Shown piece by piece: positions 20,719 to 32,200 of a DNA stretch of 64,000 nt. The notes under the pieces are model-generated. The model was not told where the DNA came from and searched no databases. It saw only the letters and a program-made list of their open reading frames with translations. The translations under genes and the position numbers were made by a program. Position 1 is the stretch's first letter; each line of letters starts with the position of its first letter. This DNA is from Bacteroidota bacterium. Lineage in GTDB: Bacteria > Bacteroidota > Bacteroidia > AKYH767-A > OLB10. The stretch lies in NCBI GenBank assembly GCA_023251535.1, contig JAHEYP010000015.1:1-64000 (forward strand), written 5' to 3'.

Positions 20719-21420
20719 CTATTTTGCTTCTAGCGCTTTCTTTCTCTTGTTCGCTCTTCGCTGCTGTATCCTAAGCCCAATTGGCATTATGAAACTCCAT
20801 AATGGTGGTATGAATGCTAAATTCGGATCTTCTATGAAGTAGTTCGTAGCAAGCGTCAAAACAATTACGACTGAAAATAATACTACCGAGAATTTCCTTT
20901 TTTCATAGTCAATTAAGAACTTTTCTATCGGATGGTCATTCCTTAATTCCGGCTTCTTTATGAGGATGTAATTTTCAATTAAGGTTACAGCACCCAGACA
21001 TAGTAAAATGATCGATAAGTATATCATTAATGGCACTATGCCGTTCTTAGGCCCTCGTGATACTACAGTTGCCGCAAACGGGAATAACCCTACAAAGAAT
21101 AATAATATTAAGTTGCGAATAACCAGACCATTGTCGAATCGCTTTAAAAGGGAAAAGATTTTTAGATGTTGATGCCAAACGACTCCTATAAATGTAAAAC
21201 TGATTGCATAAGCTAAGAGTATAGGCGTTACATGCTTTAATCCATTGTAAAACTCTTCTGTTGTTAGCGACAAGCCATGCGTTTCTGGTAACTGTATTTC
21301 TATAGCCATTAAGGTAATCACTATGGCAAATACAGCATCGCTAAACAAAATCATTCGCTCTAACTGAAATTCTTGATGCAGCTCTGAGTCTTCGTGTTTG
21401 TCTTTGGTAGGAGTGGTCAT
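20719..21420 (-). CDS. TMEM175-family (DUF1211) membrane protein
   Basis: 233 residues with about six hydrophobic segments and charged ends. Residues 22-33 read RMILFSDAVFAI, the signature RxxxFSDxVxAI of the TMEM175 family, whose studied members are potassium-selective channels lining the pore with this first helix. Bacterial members usually have one such six-helix unit, as here. It is the last gene on the strand of the NRPS/PKS operon, 71 bases behind the phosphopantetheinyl transferase, so co-transcription is possible. A link to the natural product (for example self-protection) is speculation. Confidence 0.8.
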   Translation of the reverse strand: MTTPTKDKHEDSELHQEFQLERMILFSDAVFAIVITLMAIEIQLPETHGLSLTTEEFYNGLKHVTPILLAYAISFTFIGVVWHQHLKIFSLLKRFDNGLVIRNLILLFFVGLFPFAATVVSRGPKNGIVPLMIYLSIILLCLGAVTLIENYILIKKPELRNDHPIEKFLIDYEKRKFSVVLFSVVIVLTLATNYFIEDPNLAFIPPLWSFIMPIGLRIQQRRANKRKKALEAK

Positions 21421-21439
21421 CTATAAAAGTTGTTTCAAC

Positions 21440-21465
21440 GAAGATAATCAATGATTGATTTCTTC
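21440..21465. promoter_or_regulatory. Inverted repeat between the PPTase and TMEM175-like genes
   Basis: AATCAAT-G-ATTGATT (21446-21460) is a perfect palindrome, extended with one bulged base by GAAG/CTTC to a stem of about 12 pairs. No strong T run follows on the minus strand, so it could be a weak terminator, a processing site or an operator. Confidence 0.4.
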
Positions 21466-21491
21466 AAAATGTTGAACTACTTTTTGATGAT

Positions 21492-22175
21492 TTATCTTTC
21501 GTGAACGATGATTTCGCGTGCTTGGTCGCCACTTGTCGCTATTGACAAAATGTATCCGTCAATTAACTGAAATGTTTTTAACTGGAAAAAGGTGCCGTTT
21601 ATCTTTTGTAGCGATTTTGTACTGTCAACTGATGCTAAATCGTCGGGAAGCCCACTTCCAAATGCTTTGTATAAGGCTTCTTTTCTTGTCCAACATTGAT
21701 AAAAGCATGTTGTTTTATTCTCTTGTTCAATCATTGTGAGCTCATTCTTGTGGAAGTGAGTCTGAATGATATCATCACTAATTTTTCTTGAGTCAGTTTC
21801 TTCAATATCACACCCGCATTCATATCCTTTGCTAACGGTGATGGCTATACGAGAATTACTGTGCGATATGCTGAAGTGAATTTCTTTGTTGTCTTTCAAA
21901 TATGGCTTCCCTTTTTCAGTTTTGCCAAATTCGATTGCAGATAGTTTAATGCCTGTTGTTGCTGAAATGATTTCTCTAATGAATGTTCGTGTGGCAATAT
22001 ACCTGTCTCTGTCTTCAATTCTGTGAAAACGATTTGCTCTTGCCCTTTCTTCTTCTGTAAGTAATGCTATATCGCTATTTATGTTGTAAACTGAATCGGT
22101 AATAACAACGCATTTGCCGGCAAGGATTTCCTCGCCGACATTTGTATATTGCGTTGCTTGTTCCGTTGTACTCAT
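21492..22175 (-). CDS. 4'-phosphopantetheinyl transferase, Sfp type
   Basis: 227 residues, the Sfp/Gsp length rather than the short AcpS form. It moves phosphopantetheine from CoA to the Ser of carrier domains. Core motifs in order: GKPYL (89-93), HFSISHS (100-106), GCDIEE (121-126, with Mg-binding D123) and WTRKEALYKAFG (162-173, with E166). It starts 6 bases after the NRPS stop on the same strand. It can therefore prime the three carrier domains of this pathway: S548 and S1554 of the hybrid protein and S1019 of the NRPS. Confidence 0.93.
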   Translation of the reverse strand: MSTTEQATQYTNVGEEILAGKCVVITDSVYNINSDIALLTEEERARANRFHRIEDRDRYIATRTFIREIISATTGIKLSAIEFGKTEKGKPYLKDNKEIHFSISHSNSRIAITVSKGYECGCDIEETDSRKISDDIIQTHFHKNELTMIEQENKTTCFYQCWTRKEALYKAFGSGLPDDLASVDSTKSLQKINGTFFQLKTFQLIDGYILSIATSGDQAREIIVHER

Positions 22176-22181
22176 TTACCT

Positions 22182-25100
22182 TTATTTAGCTCCTGCTTTT
22201 AAGAGACCTTCGTCGAGCTTTAATGCTAGTGTACTTGCATTCGGATTAAATATCATCGTATTGTGATTTCCCGAGTTCTTTAGAATCGTAAGTTTTCCTT
22301 TAATGATGTTTTTCCATCCTAGATCATACGTGTATGTATTGTTGTAATACGTGTCTTCTGTTCTGAATAAAACTACATCACCTTCGTAAATTCCTGGCTT
22401 GTATTTCTTAATTACTTGGTAGTTGTTAGATTCAACTGCCTTGAAGTTACGTGTTGCTTCTTCTCCTAATGTGCCCGATAATTTATGTCGATCAACCCAC
22501 GATTCATATTCGTCGCTGCTTTTCGTTGCTTCTTCTTTTTTCTTTTTCAGATATTCTTTTCGCTCAATTTCGTTCGCTGTGGCAAAAGTGTGGACACGTT
22601 TAATTGCTCTTACTGCAAATAACTGTCCTTTCCTGATTTCTCTAATGCCTGGAGGTAATGAGCTTACCGAATCACTCGCTTCTAGATCCAATAATGCCAA
22701 ATAATTAACTTCTTCATTCATCTTTTTAAGTTGAATGGCCATTTCGTAAGCAATTAATCCCCCGCAAGGGCCTCCTGCAAGCGCATAAGGGCCTTTAGGC
22801 TGCATTTTCTTGATCTCGTCGATATGTCGGGCCGCCATTTCTTCAATCGTGCTTAAAGGCCTTTCTTTTCCGTCGAGTCCAACGGCTTGTAATCCGTAGA
22901 TGTTTCTTTCGGGATTCATCCATGTGGTCAATGTATAGAACTTAAAGATGTTTCCACTGATTCCATGTACGATGAATAATGGTTGCATCGCTTTGTTCGT
23001 TCCTTCTCTTAGCAGAATTAATGGTTTCCATGCTGCTTCTGTATCTCCTTCACCATACATCTCACTCATCATTCTCACCGTTCTGTTTTTAAAGAAGGTG
23101 GCTAATGGTAAGCGGACTCCGGTTTTCTTTTCGAGTTCGGTTAAGCTTTGTAATGCTAATAGTGAGTGTCCCCCAAGGTCGAAGAAGTCATCGTCTAACC
23201 TCGGACGCTTTCCTAAAAATTTCTCCCATATCGAAGCAATTTGTTTTTGCGATTCGGTCATTTCTTCTACTTCTACAACTTCAACAATTGCTTTTAATGG
23301 ATCAGGAAGTTGTTTTCGGTCAACCTTACCGTTAGGTGTTAATGGGAAAATATTTTGATAAACGAAATGCGATGGAACCATGTAATCAGGAATAAATCCT
23401 TTCATTTGTTCTCGCAACGTTTTTAAATCAAGTTCTCCTCCAGTAGTTGTCATGTAATAAGCAGCAAGGTAGTTGTCTCCATCGTTACTTTTACGTACCA
23501 TTACTACTCCTTGCTTAACTCCTTCGCATTTGTTGAGCGCACTTTCTACTTCTCCTAATTCAATTCGGTATCCTCTTACTTTTACTTGTTCGTCATTACG
23601 TTGTATAAACGCAAGTTGTCCGTCGTGAAATAATTTCACAAGGTCTCCAGTCTGATAGAATCGTTCTCCTGAAGGAAGTGTAATGAATTTTTCTGCATTC
23701 AATTCATCGCGATTGTGATAGCCTTGCGCTACTCCGTCACCTCCGATCAATAATTGTCCAGGTACTCCCAACGGCGTTTCATTTCCTTGCGCATCGGTGA
23801 TTTTAATTTTAGTATTCAACATTGGTTTCCCCAAAGGAATGCTTCCGAAGCGTTGATCACTCAACATCGATTCGTTTACAATGGCTGTAGTGCTCCAAAC
23901 TGTAGTTTCAGTTGGACCATAAACATTATGCACTTCTTTGAAATTGGCAAGTAGTTTTTCTGCAAGTTCTTTTCTAAGCGCTTCTCCTCCACAAAGTACT
24001 ACGAGATTTTTATCGCCTTTCCATCCTTGTGCAAGAAGTAATTCCCACGTTGCAGGAGTTGCTTGCATGAAATGTAAATCACACCAACGTTTTAACTCGT
24101 CGATTGCTCTACCGTCGGTCGACTCTTCTTTTAATCCCATGTAAACAGCTCCGCCACTCATCAGCGGCAAGAAAATTTCTAATACTGAAATATCAAATGA
24201 AACTGTTGTTACTGAGAAGAAATTTTGTCCGGGTTGGAAATTTAATTCTTTTCTGAAATGCTCAATTAGATTTACAACTGATCGATGTCGAATGACAACG
24301 CCTTTCGGAATTCCTGTTGATCCTGATGTGTAGAGGTAGTATGCAGGTGAATCGGGATTAGTAAATACTGGAAGTTCTTTTTCAACTTCTGGTTCGGCCA
24401 TCACTTCATCGAGGATGAGTACATTCTCTTTGAATTTTAATTTCTCTGCAATTCCTTTGGATGTAATCAAAACAGCTGCAGCCGAGTCTTCTATCATGAA
24501 GCGAATGCGATCTGCAGGAAACTCAGGGTCGAGTGGGAGGTAGCACGAATTTGTTTTTAATACTGCTACTAATGTTGCAGGAATGAAAACTGTTCGCTCT
24601 AAACAAACCCCGATTACTGATCCTGGTTTAATTCCTTTCGCTAAGAGCTTTTTAGCAAGCGCATCAGTGTCTTTTTCGAAGTCCTTGTATTTGTATTCGT
24701 CGTCACGCGAAATTGCTGCATAATTTACAGGATATTTCTTAGCGACTTTACTGATAACTCCATGTATTCCTGATGAGTAGTCGTATTTGAAATCAGTATT
24801 GTTTAGTTGTTCTAGTAATTTCTTTTCTGCTGGTGCTCGAAAATCGTGTGACTGAATTGCTGCCGAAGGATTTTCGATTACTTGTTTGATAAAGATTTCA
24901 TACTCACGCATTCGTATGCTCATCATTTCCGGCGCAAAAAGGTCGGTGTTGAATGTGCATTCTAATATGATTTTGTTTTCACTGCCCGATGCATTGATGA
25001 ATATTTCAAAATTTTCATAATGACGTGGGTTAGAATGGAATTTAAAATTGGCTCCTTCAAATCTAAATCCGTCGGTAAATCCTAAGTCAACATTAAATAC

Positions 25101-26219
25101 TATTGGGACTAAAGGGATGCGTGATGGATCTCTCGGTATGCGAAGTTCTTTTAATAATGACCCGAATGTGAAATGTTGATGATCATAAGAGTCGAATAGT
25201 GCTTTTTTACGTTCTTGTAGATATTCTGCAAACGATTGCCCTTTGTTAACTTTACTTCTGATTGGTAAAAGGTTAACGCAATGTCCTGCTAATTCTGCAA
25301 ACCCTTCTGCATTTTGTCCTGCCGATGGTAGTCCAACTATTACATCGTCTTGTCGACTTATACGATGCACAAATGCACTAAACGTAGATAGCAATGCTGT
25401 CACCATACTCACTCCTGAACTCTTTGCATATTGCTTTAATGCGGCAACAAGATTTTCGTCGATTAGATGATCTATTCTCTTCGCATTGAATGTTCTATTC
25501 GCGGGACGAACTAAGTCTGCAGGCCAATCGGTTACTGGAATATCATCTGAATATTGGTTTTTCCACCAGTCAATTGTTTCTTTTCCTTCTGCGGATGCAG
25601 CTAATTCTCTTGTGAATCGTGCATAGTCGTAAAACTTCGGCAGTTGTTGCTGACTAAAGTTTTTTCCTTGTTGCAAATCAGAATAGTAAATGCTTAACTC
25701 TTGCATTAACAAGCTCGTCGACCAACCATCGCAAATAATATGATGAGCAGTGAAGATGAAATAGCTTTCATTATTACTCAATTTAGCAATGGAGAATCTC
25801 GAAAGTGGACCGTTTAATAAATCGAATTCTTCCGTAACTTCTTCAACTTCTCTTTTCGTGATCCATTCTTTTTGCTCTGCAGCCGATTTGCTACTTAAAT
25901 CAATCAATTGAATGTTCGCATTACCTTCATTATTGATGAAAAGTAATGTTCCATCATTGTTAAAGGTTGAACGAAGAATATCATGGCGATTAATTAACTC
26001 TTGAATCGCTTTATTGAAATTTTCAATATTGATATTTCCATTCAACTGAATGCTTATCGATTCGTTGTATGCGCGACTTGCATCGGCTCCGCCAATCATT
26101 ACCGACATAAACATTTCTTGCTGTGCTTCAGTGGTAGCTACAGCATAACTGAAAGTGCCTTGAGCAAAAGGATCATAATCGACCTGCTCTAAATTTTGGG
26201 GCATTGTCATTGTTGTCAT
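22182..26219 (-). CDS. Non-ribosomal peptide synthetase module C-A-T-TE, predicted glycine-specific
   Basis: 1345 residues. C domain about 25-470 with active-site HHIICDG (159-165). A domain about 485-970 with YTSGSTGIPKG, YGPTETT, YQTGDL and NGKVDR. Carrier domain with LGGHSL, S1019 carrying the arm. TE domain about 1078-1340. The ten specificity positions, aligned by hand to GrsA-PheA, are D676 I677 L680 Q719 L742 G744 V766 V774 W775 K965 (DILQLGVVWK), very near the known glycine code DILQLG(L/M)(I/V)WK. The TE elbow is odd: AGGPCGG, with Pro where Ser is expected and Cys1152 next to it; D1178 and H1319 fit the other two catalytic residues. The start overlaps the stop of the upstream synthase by one base (TAATG). 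Confidence 0.93.
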   Translation of the reverse strand: MTTMTMPQNLEQVDYDPFAQGTFSYAVATTEAQQEMFMSVMIGGADASRAYNESISIQLNGNINIENFNKAIQELINRHDILRSTFNNDGTLLFINNEGNANIQLIDLSSKSAAEQKEWITKREVEEVTEEFDLLNGPLSRFSIAKLSNNESYFIFTAHHIICDGWSTSLLMQELSIYYSDLQQGKNFSQQQLPKFYDYARFTRELAASAEGKETIDWWKNQYSDDIPVTDWPADLVRPANRTFNAKRIDHLIDENLVAALKQYAKSSGVSMVTALLSTFSAFVHRISRQDDVIVGLPSAGQNAEGFAELAGHCVNLLPIRSKVNKGQSFAEYLQERKKALFDSYDHQHFTFGSLLKELRIPRDPSRIPLVPIVFNVDLGFTDGFRFEGANFKFHSNPRHYENFEIFINASGSENKIILECTFNTDLFAPEMMSIRMREYEIFIKQVIENPSAAIQSHDFRAPAEKKLLEQLNNTDFKYDYSSGIHGVISKVAKKYPVNYAAISRDDEYKYKDFEKDTDALAKKLLAKGIKPGSVIGVCLERTVFIPATLVAVLKTNSCYLPLDPEFPADRIRFMIEDSAAAVLITSKGIAEKLKFKENVLILDEVMAEPEVEKELPVFTNPDSPAYYLYTSGSTGIPKGVVIRHRSVVNLIEHFRKELNFQPGQNFFSVTTVSFDISVLEIFLPLMSGGAVYMGLKEESTDGRAIDELKRWCDLHFMQATPATWELLLAQGWKGDKNLVVLCGGEALRKELAEKLLANFKEVHNVYGPTETTVWSTTAIVNESMLSDQRFGSIPLGKPMLNTKIKITDAQGNETPLGVPGQLLIGGDGVAQGYHNRDELNAEKFITLPSGERFYQTGDLVKLFHDGQLAFIQRNDEQVKVRGYRIELGEVESALNKCEGVKQGVVMVRKSNDGDNYLAAYYMTTTGGELDLKTLREQMKGFIPDYMVPSHFVYQNIFPLTPNGKVDRKQLPDPLKAIVEVVEVEEMTESQKQIASIWEKFLGKRPRLDDDFFDLGGHSLLALQSLTELEKKTGVRLPLATFFKNRTVRMMSEMYGEGDTEAAWKPLILLREGTNKAMQPLFIVHGISGNIFKFYTLTTWMNPERNIYGLQAVGLDGKERPLSTIEEMAARHIDEIKKMQPKGPYALAGGPCGGLIAYEMAIQLKKMNEEVNYLALLDLEASDSVSSLPPGIREIRKGQLFAVRAIKRVHTFATANEIERKEYLKKKKEEATKSSDEYESWVDRHKLSGTLGEEATRNFKAVESNNYQVIKKYKPGIYEGDVVLFRTEDTYYNNTYTYDLGWKNIIKGKLTILKNSGNHNTMIFNPNASTLALKLDEGLLKAGAK

Positions 26220-29200
26220 TACTGATTGTTTGTTTTGTATTTTAAAAATTTACCAGGTTCGTTTGGATCAGGGATATACCATCCGGGATTTCCTTGAGGA
26301 TCTTTTCCTAATCTAGCACCGGGTACCGGAGGATTAATAAACTGATCGTCGGCTTCATGTGTAGCCGATGTTGAAGCAACAGATGTTTTTGCTGATCCAT
26401 TAATATGATTACTCGTTGTAGATGTTGAGGTGCTATTGCCTGGAATTAATCCTAATGATATTAGTTCTGCAAAAGTCGACTTGAACGCTTCAATAATTTT
26501 TGTTACATCTTCATTCGTATGCGCTTCAGTTAGGAAGCAAGGGAATCCGTCGTACATATGAATTCCTTTTAATCTCATCAAAGGATATATCAATTCAGCA
26601 TTCGCGAATTCATGTTCATATTTAACTTTGAACAGTGATCCGAAGTGAGCAAGCTTCAACGGAACTCCTGATTCTTTGCAATATGCATTTACTTCATTCG
26701 CTAGTCGTTCTGTTAGGTTGTTTAATTGTTGTTGCAAAGCAGGACCTTTGGCGATCATATGATCTAAGGATGCTTTTGCTGCCGCTAATGCAAATGGATG
26801 TCGTACAAATGTTCCTGCAAAATAAGTTACTCCAATGTCAGGAGTTGAATCATTGCCAAATTCCCAATGACCACCGTCTAGGGCATCCATGTATTCTCTC
26901 TTACCTGCAATTACTCCAATAGGCATTCCTCCTCCAACAACTTTTCCGTAAGTTCCTAAGTCAGCTTTGATGCCGTAAAATTCTTGCGCTCCTCCTGGAT
27001 AAGTTCTGAATCCTGTAATTACTTCATCGAAGATTAAGAGTATGCCTTTTTCAGTACATAATGTTCTTAATTTTTTAATGAATTCGGTTGGTTGAAAATC
27101 AGATCGTCTACTTTGTATAGGTTCTACAAGTATTGCTGCTAATTCGCCGCTTCTTTGTTTAAGTATTTCGAATGCTTCGTCGGTTCCATAATCAACTACT
27201 AGCATGCTTTCTACTGCATTGTCAGGAACACCTGCAGAGGCAGGGAATGATTTTAATTTTTTTGTACCTCGAACAATCACTTCGTCATTGATTCCATGAT
27301 ATGATCCGTTGAAGCAAGCAACTAATGTTTTTCCTGTAACGGTTCTGGCTATCCGCAAAGCGCCTAATACAGCTTCTGATCCAGTATTGCAAAGCCCTGC
27401 TCGGTCAGATCCTGTCATCTTGCAAATTTTCTCTGCTACTTCTCCGGCTAAATTATGTTGCGGACCAATTTCATATCCCGCTTCCATTTGTTTTTGAATG
27501 GCATCAACAATAAACTGCGGACTATGTCCAAACATGTTAGATCCAAATCCATTTAGAATGTCGATGTATTCGTTGCCATCAATGTCCCAAATTCTAGAAC
27601 CTTTCGACTTGTTTACTACAGGTTGATAGGTGATCTCTTTTAAATGCGGTTTAAATCCAGTTACAACTCGAGGATCAGCTAAGTGAGCTCGATGTTGTTG
27701 TGTATATGCTTTCGATTTTTCTGTTTGCTTTACGTATCGTGCAATGAATTCTTTGAGCCATTTTTCTTGTTCAGGGGTAAATTGCTCCGTGCTTTTTTTC
27801 TCAATTCGAGCAATGGCACCAAATGGTTTTTTGATTTCAGTTAATTCTTCTTTGCTGATTGATGAATTTTTGTCGGCAATTGTTGGCTGAATTGCTTGAG
27901 CTGCCGGTTGCTGAAATTGCTGGCCGTTGCTCATATTCATGATTTGCTGCTGCATTAATTGCAATTGCTGCATCATTAATTGTTGCATCGACATGTCTCC
28001 ATTAGCTGCAGGCATTGCAGTCAAAATTGGTTGCGCTTGTGGTTGTGGCGACGAAGGTGCTGCTGCTTTTATTGCATCGGCCGGAAGCTGTTGATCGAGG
28101 AATTCACTAATTGCACCTATCGAAGATAGTTCTTCGTTAAGTTGACGGAACGTGATTTTTACTCCATACTTTCTGGTAAGTGATAATGCCACCTGAGTAA
28201 GTAAAAGTGAATCTAAGCCCAGCTCAATAAAATTTGAATCGATCGGAGCATGTTGTAACTCCATTCCCGATGCATCTTCAAGCAGTGTGCGTAATTCATT
28301 TTGTAAATGAGGTTTGCGATCTGTTGTCATCGTTGTTTCTTGTTGTAAAGGCAAATTAATTTGTTGTAACGGTTGTGTGTTAAAATATGATTGCATCATC
28401 ATTGGTTGTTGCTGTTGAGGCGTTAACCAATAGGATGTTTTTTCAAATGAATATAATGGTCCTGCAACATGTTTTCTTTTTTCATAAACATAAAATGCAT
28501 TCCAATCAATTTCTATTCCTGTTAACCAAAGTTGTCCTACGGCTTGCAAAATATTATTCCATTCTGAATTGTTTTGATTGCTGTCGCCAAGCGATGATAT
28601 CGCTTTTTGTGCACCCGGCTGCGTAGCTTGTTGTCTTGCTAATGTACTGGCAGTATTTCGTGGTCCACACTCGAGTAATACATAGGTTGGTTGCTCAGTC
28701 CATAGTTGCTTAACTGCATCTGCAAATTTTACGGTAGCACGTAAATGCCCCGACCAATACAATGGATCGCACGATTCTTTTTCAGTTAACCATTGTGTTG
28801 TTACTGTTGATACAATCGGAATTTGTGGAGTATTTAGTTTAATCTTCTTAACTACTTCGGTGAAAGGTTTCACTACAGGATCCATCATTGGAGAATGGAA
28901 TGCATGTGATGTATGAAGTAGTTTGCAAATGATTTCTTTTTCTTCTAATGATATTCTGATTTTCTCGATATCATTCTCAGGACCGGCAATCACGCATAAC
29001 TGCGCACCATTGATAGCAGCTATTGAGCATGTATTTGGTAATTGTGATTCAATATCAGCTGCAGGCATTCGTACGCTCATCATGCTTCCTCCAGGTAAGT
29101 CTTGCATGAGCTTACCTCGAGTCGCAACAAGTGTCAATCCGTCTTCTAAGCTAAACACCCCGCTTAGTGTTGCTGCTACAAACTCGCCAATGCTATGACC

Positions 29201-32200
29201 AATCATTGCCGATGGTTTTATTCCCCAACTCATCCATAGTTTTGCCAGAGCATAGCCTGTCACAAATAGTGATGGTTGTGTATATCGAGTTTGTTTGATT
29301 AGTTCTGATGCATTAGCATCATTCTCGTCAGCAAAAAGAATCGTACGAATATCGAGACCCATCAAAGGATTTAAAATTGCAGCGCAGGCATCGACCGCTT
29401 CGCGATATACTAATTCGTCGTTGTAGAGTGTTTTTCCCATGCCCACATATTGAGAGCCTTGTCCCGGAAATAAGAATACAATTCCTCCCGGTGTCGCTTT
29501 CAGTTGTGCATTTCCTTGAAATAAATTCTTTACTGTTTCATTTTCTGATTTATTTCCCTTTTCTAATCCATCAATTACTTTAAAGTATCTGAATGGCATT
29601 GCCGTTCTTCCTGTTTGAAGTGTATAAGAAAGATCTGCAAGTTCTTCAAGCGATTTTGAAGAATAACTTTTTTGTAGAAGTTCTTTGTTTCTGTCGAGTG
29701 CTGCTTGGCTTTTTGCAGAGATTGTCATCAACTGCTTCGGTCGAGATGATGATCCTTTTTCTGTAACTGGAGACTCTTCTAATATAACGTGTGCATTTGT
29801 TCCACCCACTCCAAACGAACTTACTCCTGCGCGTAGTGGTAGGTTATTGTTTTTCCAAGGTTTTAATTCGGTGTTTACAAAAAACGGACTCGATTTAAAA
29901 TCGATGGCAGGATTGTTTTCATTGTAAAATAAATTCGGGACTAAAGTTTTATGATGTAAGCACAAAACTGTTTTAATGAATCCCGCAACTCCTGCTGCTG
30001 ATGTAAGATGTCCGAAGTTGGTTTTTACTGAACCTATCGCGCAGAATTGATTCTTGTCGGTTGAATATCTAAAAGCCTTAGTGAGACCTTCTACTTCTAT
30101 CGGATCACCTAACGGTGTCGCCGTACCGTGCGTTTCTATATAGCTGATGCTGTCGGCTTTTATTCCAGCTTTAGCTTGTGCTGCAGTAATAGCCGCAGAT
30201 TGTCCTTCGATGCTTGGAGCAGTGAAGCTTCCTTTGAGCTTTCCGTCGTTGTTTAAGGCCGCACCTTTTACTGTTGCGTAAATTGTATCGCCATCGGCAA
30301 TGGCATCGCTTAAACGCTTTAAGATTACTGCGCCTACGCCATCGCTAAAGACTGTTCCTTTTGCTTCTTTGTCGAAGGCTCGTGTATGTCCATCGTTCGA
30401 ATAAATAGCACCTTCTTCGTAACGTTGTCCGCTGTTTACAGGACTAGTAATCGCTGCACCTCCAGCAAGAGCCATGTCGCAACTTTTATTCCATAAACTC
30501 TCGCATGCTAATGTGATAGCTACTAAAGATGTTGAACAACCTGTGTGAATACTTAAAGCAGGACCGGTAAGATTAAATTCATATGCTACACGAGTGGCGA
30601 TATAATCTTTTTCATTCCAAGTCATATTTAAGAATGACCCTATACGATCAACTATTTCTTTATTGCTTAGAACATTATGTTGATAGTAAGTGTTATTGCC
30701 CATTCCTGCAAAAACACCTATTGGTTTTTTATAACGGTCAGGGCTATACCCTGAATGCTCTAATGCGTTCCATGCAACTTCTAAAAACACACGCTGCTGT
30801 GGGTCTGCTGTTTTAGCGACATTGGGATTTAATCCAAAAAAGGCTGCATCAAAACAATCGGCATTTTCAATGATCCCTCTCGCTTTCACATAAGATGGAT
30901 CAATTCTTAGTTCAGCCGGTACTTCATTTAATTGTTCATCGGTGAAAAAAGTAATGCTCTCTTTTCCTTCGCAAAGATTTTTCCAGAATTCTTCTATTGA
31001 ATTCGCTCCGGGAAATTTAACTGCCATACCGATAACGGCTATATCATCATTTTTTCCTGATCCGGTGTCGTTTTTCTGACGATAAGCTTCCCATAAATTT
31101 TCACTTTCTTGTTGATCGGTAAGTGAGAACGCTAATGTGCGTATTGTTGGTGATTTGTATATTGCTGTAATGGACACTTGCATTCCGTATTGTTGTAATC
31201 GCGAAATACATTGTAAAGCCATTAATGAATTGCCTCCTAATTCAAAGAAGTTATCAAGTACTCCAATAGGTTGAATCATCAATAGCTCTTCCCAAATACT
31301 GCAAATATTTTGTTCAACTTCATTGCTTGGTGCTTGATAAGGAATTCCTAAGTCAGGGCGGCGCGTGTCGGGTGCAGGTAATGCTTTACGATCTGTTTTG
31401 CCGCTTGGCGTACGCGGAAATGCATCCATACGAACAAATGCTCCCGGCATCATATAGTCGGGGAGATGTTTGTTTAAATGCTTTCGCAATTGCGGTACTG
31501 GAATATCATTATTGCTGATATAATATGCAACCAATGTTTTTCTTCCGGGAATATCTTCTCTTACAGCCGCTGCCGTTTGTTGAATCTCAGGATATGATGC
31601 TAGTGCACTTTCGATTTCACCCAACTCAATTCTATATCCGCGAACTTTAACTTGTCCGTCGATTCTTCCTAAGTACAATAGATTACCATCGTCTTGTTTT
31701 CTTACTAAGTCGCCCGTTTTGTAAGCGCGTTTAGATGCATCAAATGGATGTTTAATAAATCGTTCGTTAGTAAGATCTGGATTGTTGATATATCCATCGG
31801 CAAGGCAAGTGCCACTCACTAAAAGTTCACCTTCATTCGAAGGATTAAGTTGTTCGTCAACGATGATCAATTCTGTTTGATCGATGGCTGTTCCGATAGG
31901 AGGAAGTGCAACCCATTGCTCAACATCTTTTGGTAGTTGATAAGCCGTTACAACGTGCGTTTCTGTCGGGCCGTAATGATTATGAAGAGTGCAATTTGGA
32001 TGTCGCTTGAAAAAGTTTTTAATCGCGGGAGTGATTTGCAATTGTTCTCCTGCAGTTATGATTTCTCGGATATGCGTTAACGTTATATTCGTTTTGTCGG
32101 CATAATCCATTAGCTGTTGTAATGCAACAAAGGGTTGGAATAGTCTAGTGATTTTTTTCGACTCAATAACCTCTGCTAATAATTTAGGATTCAATCGTTC

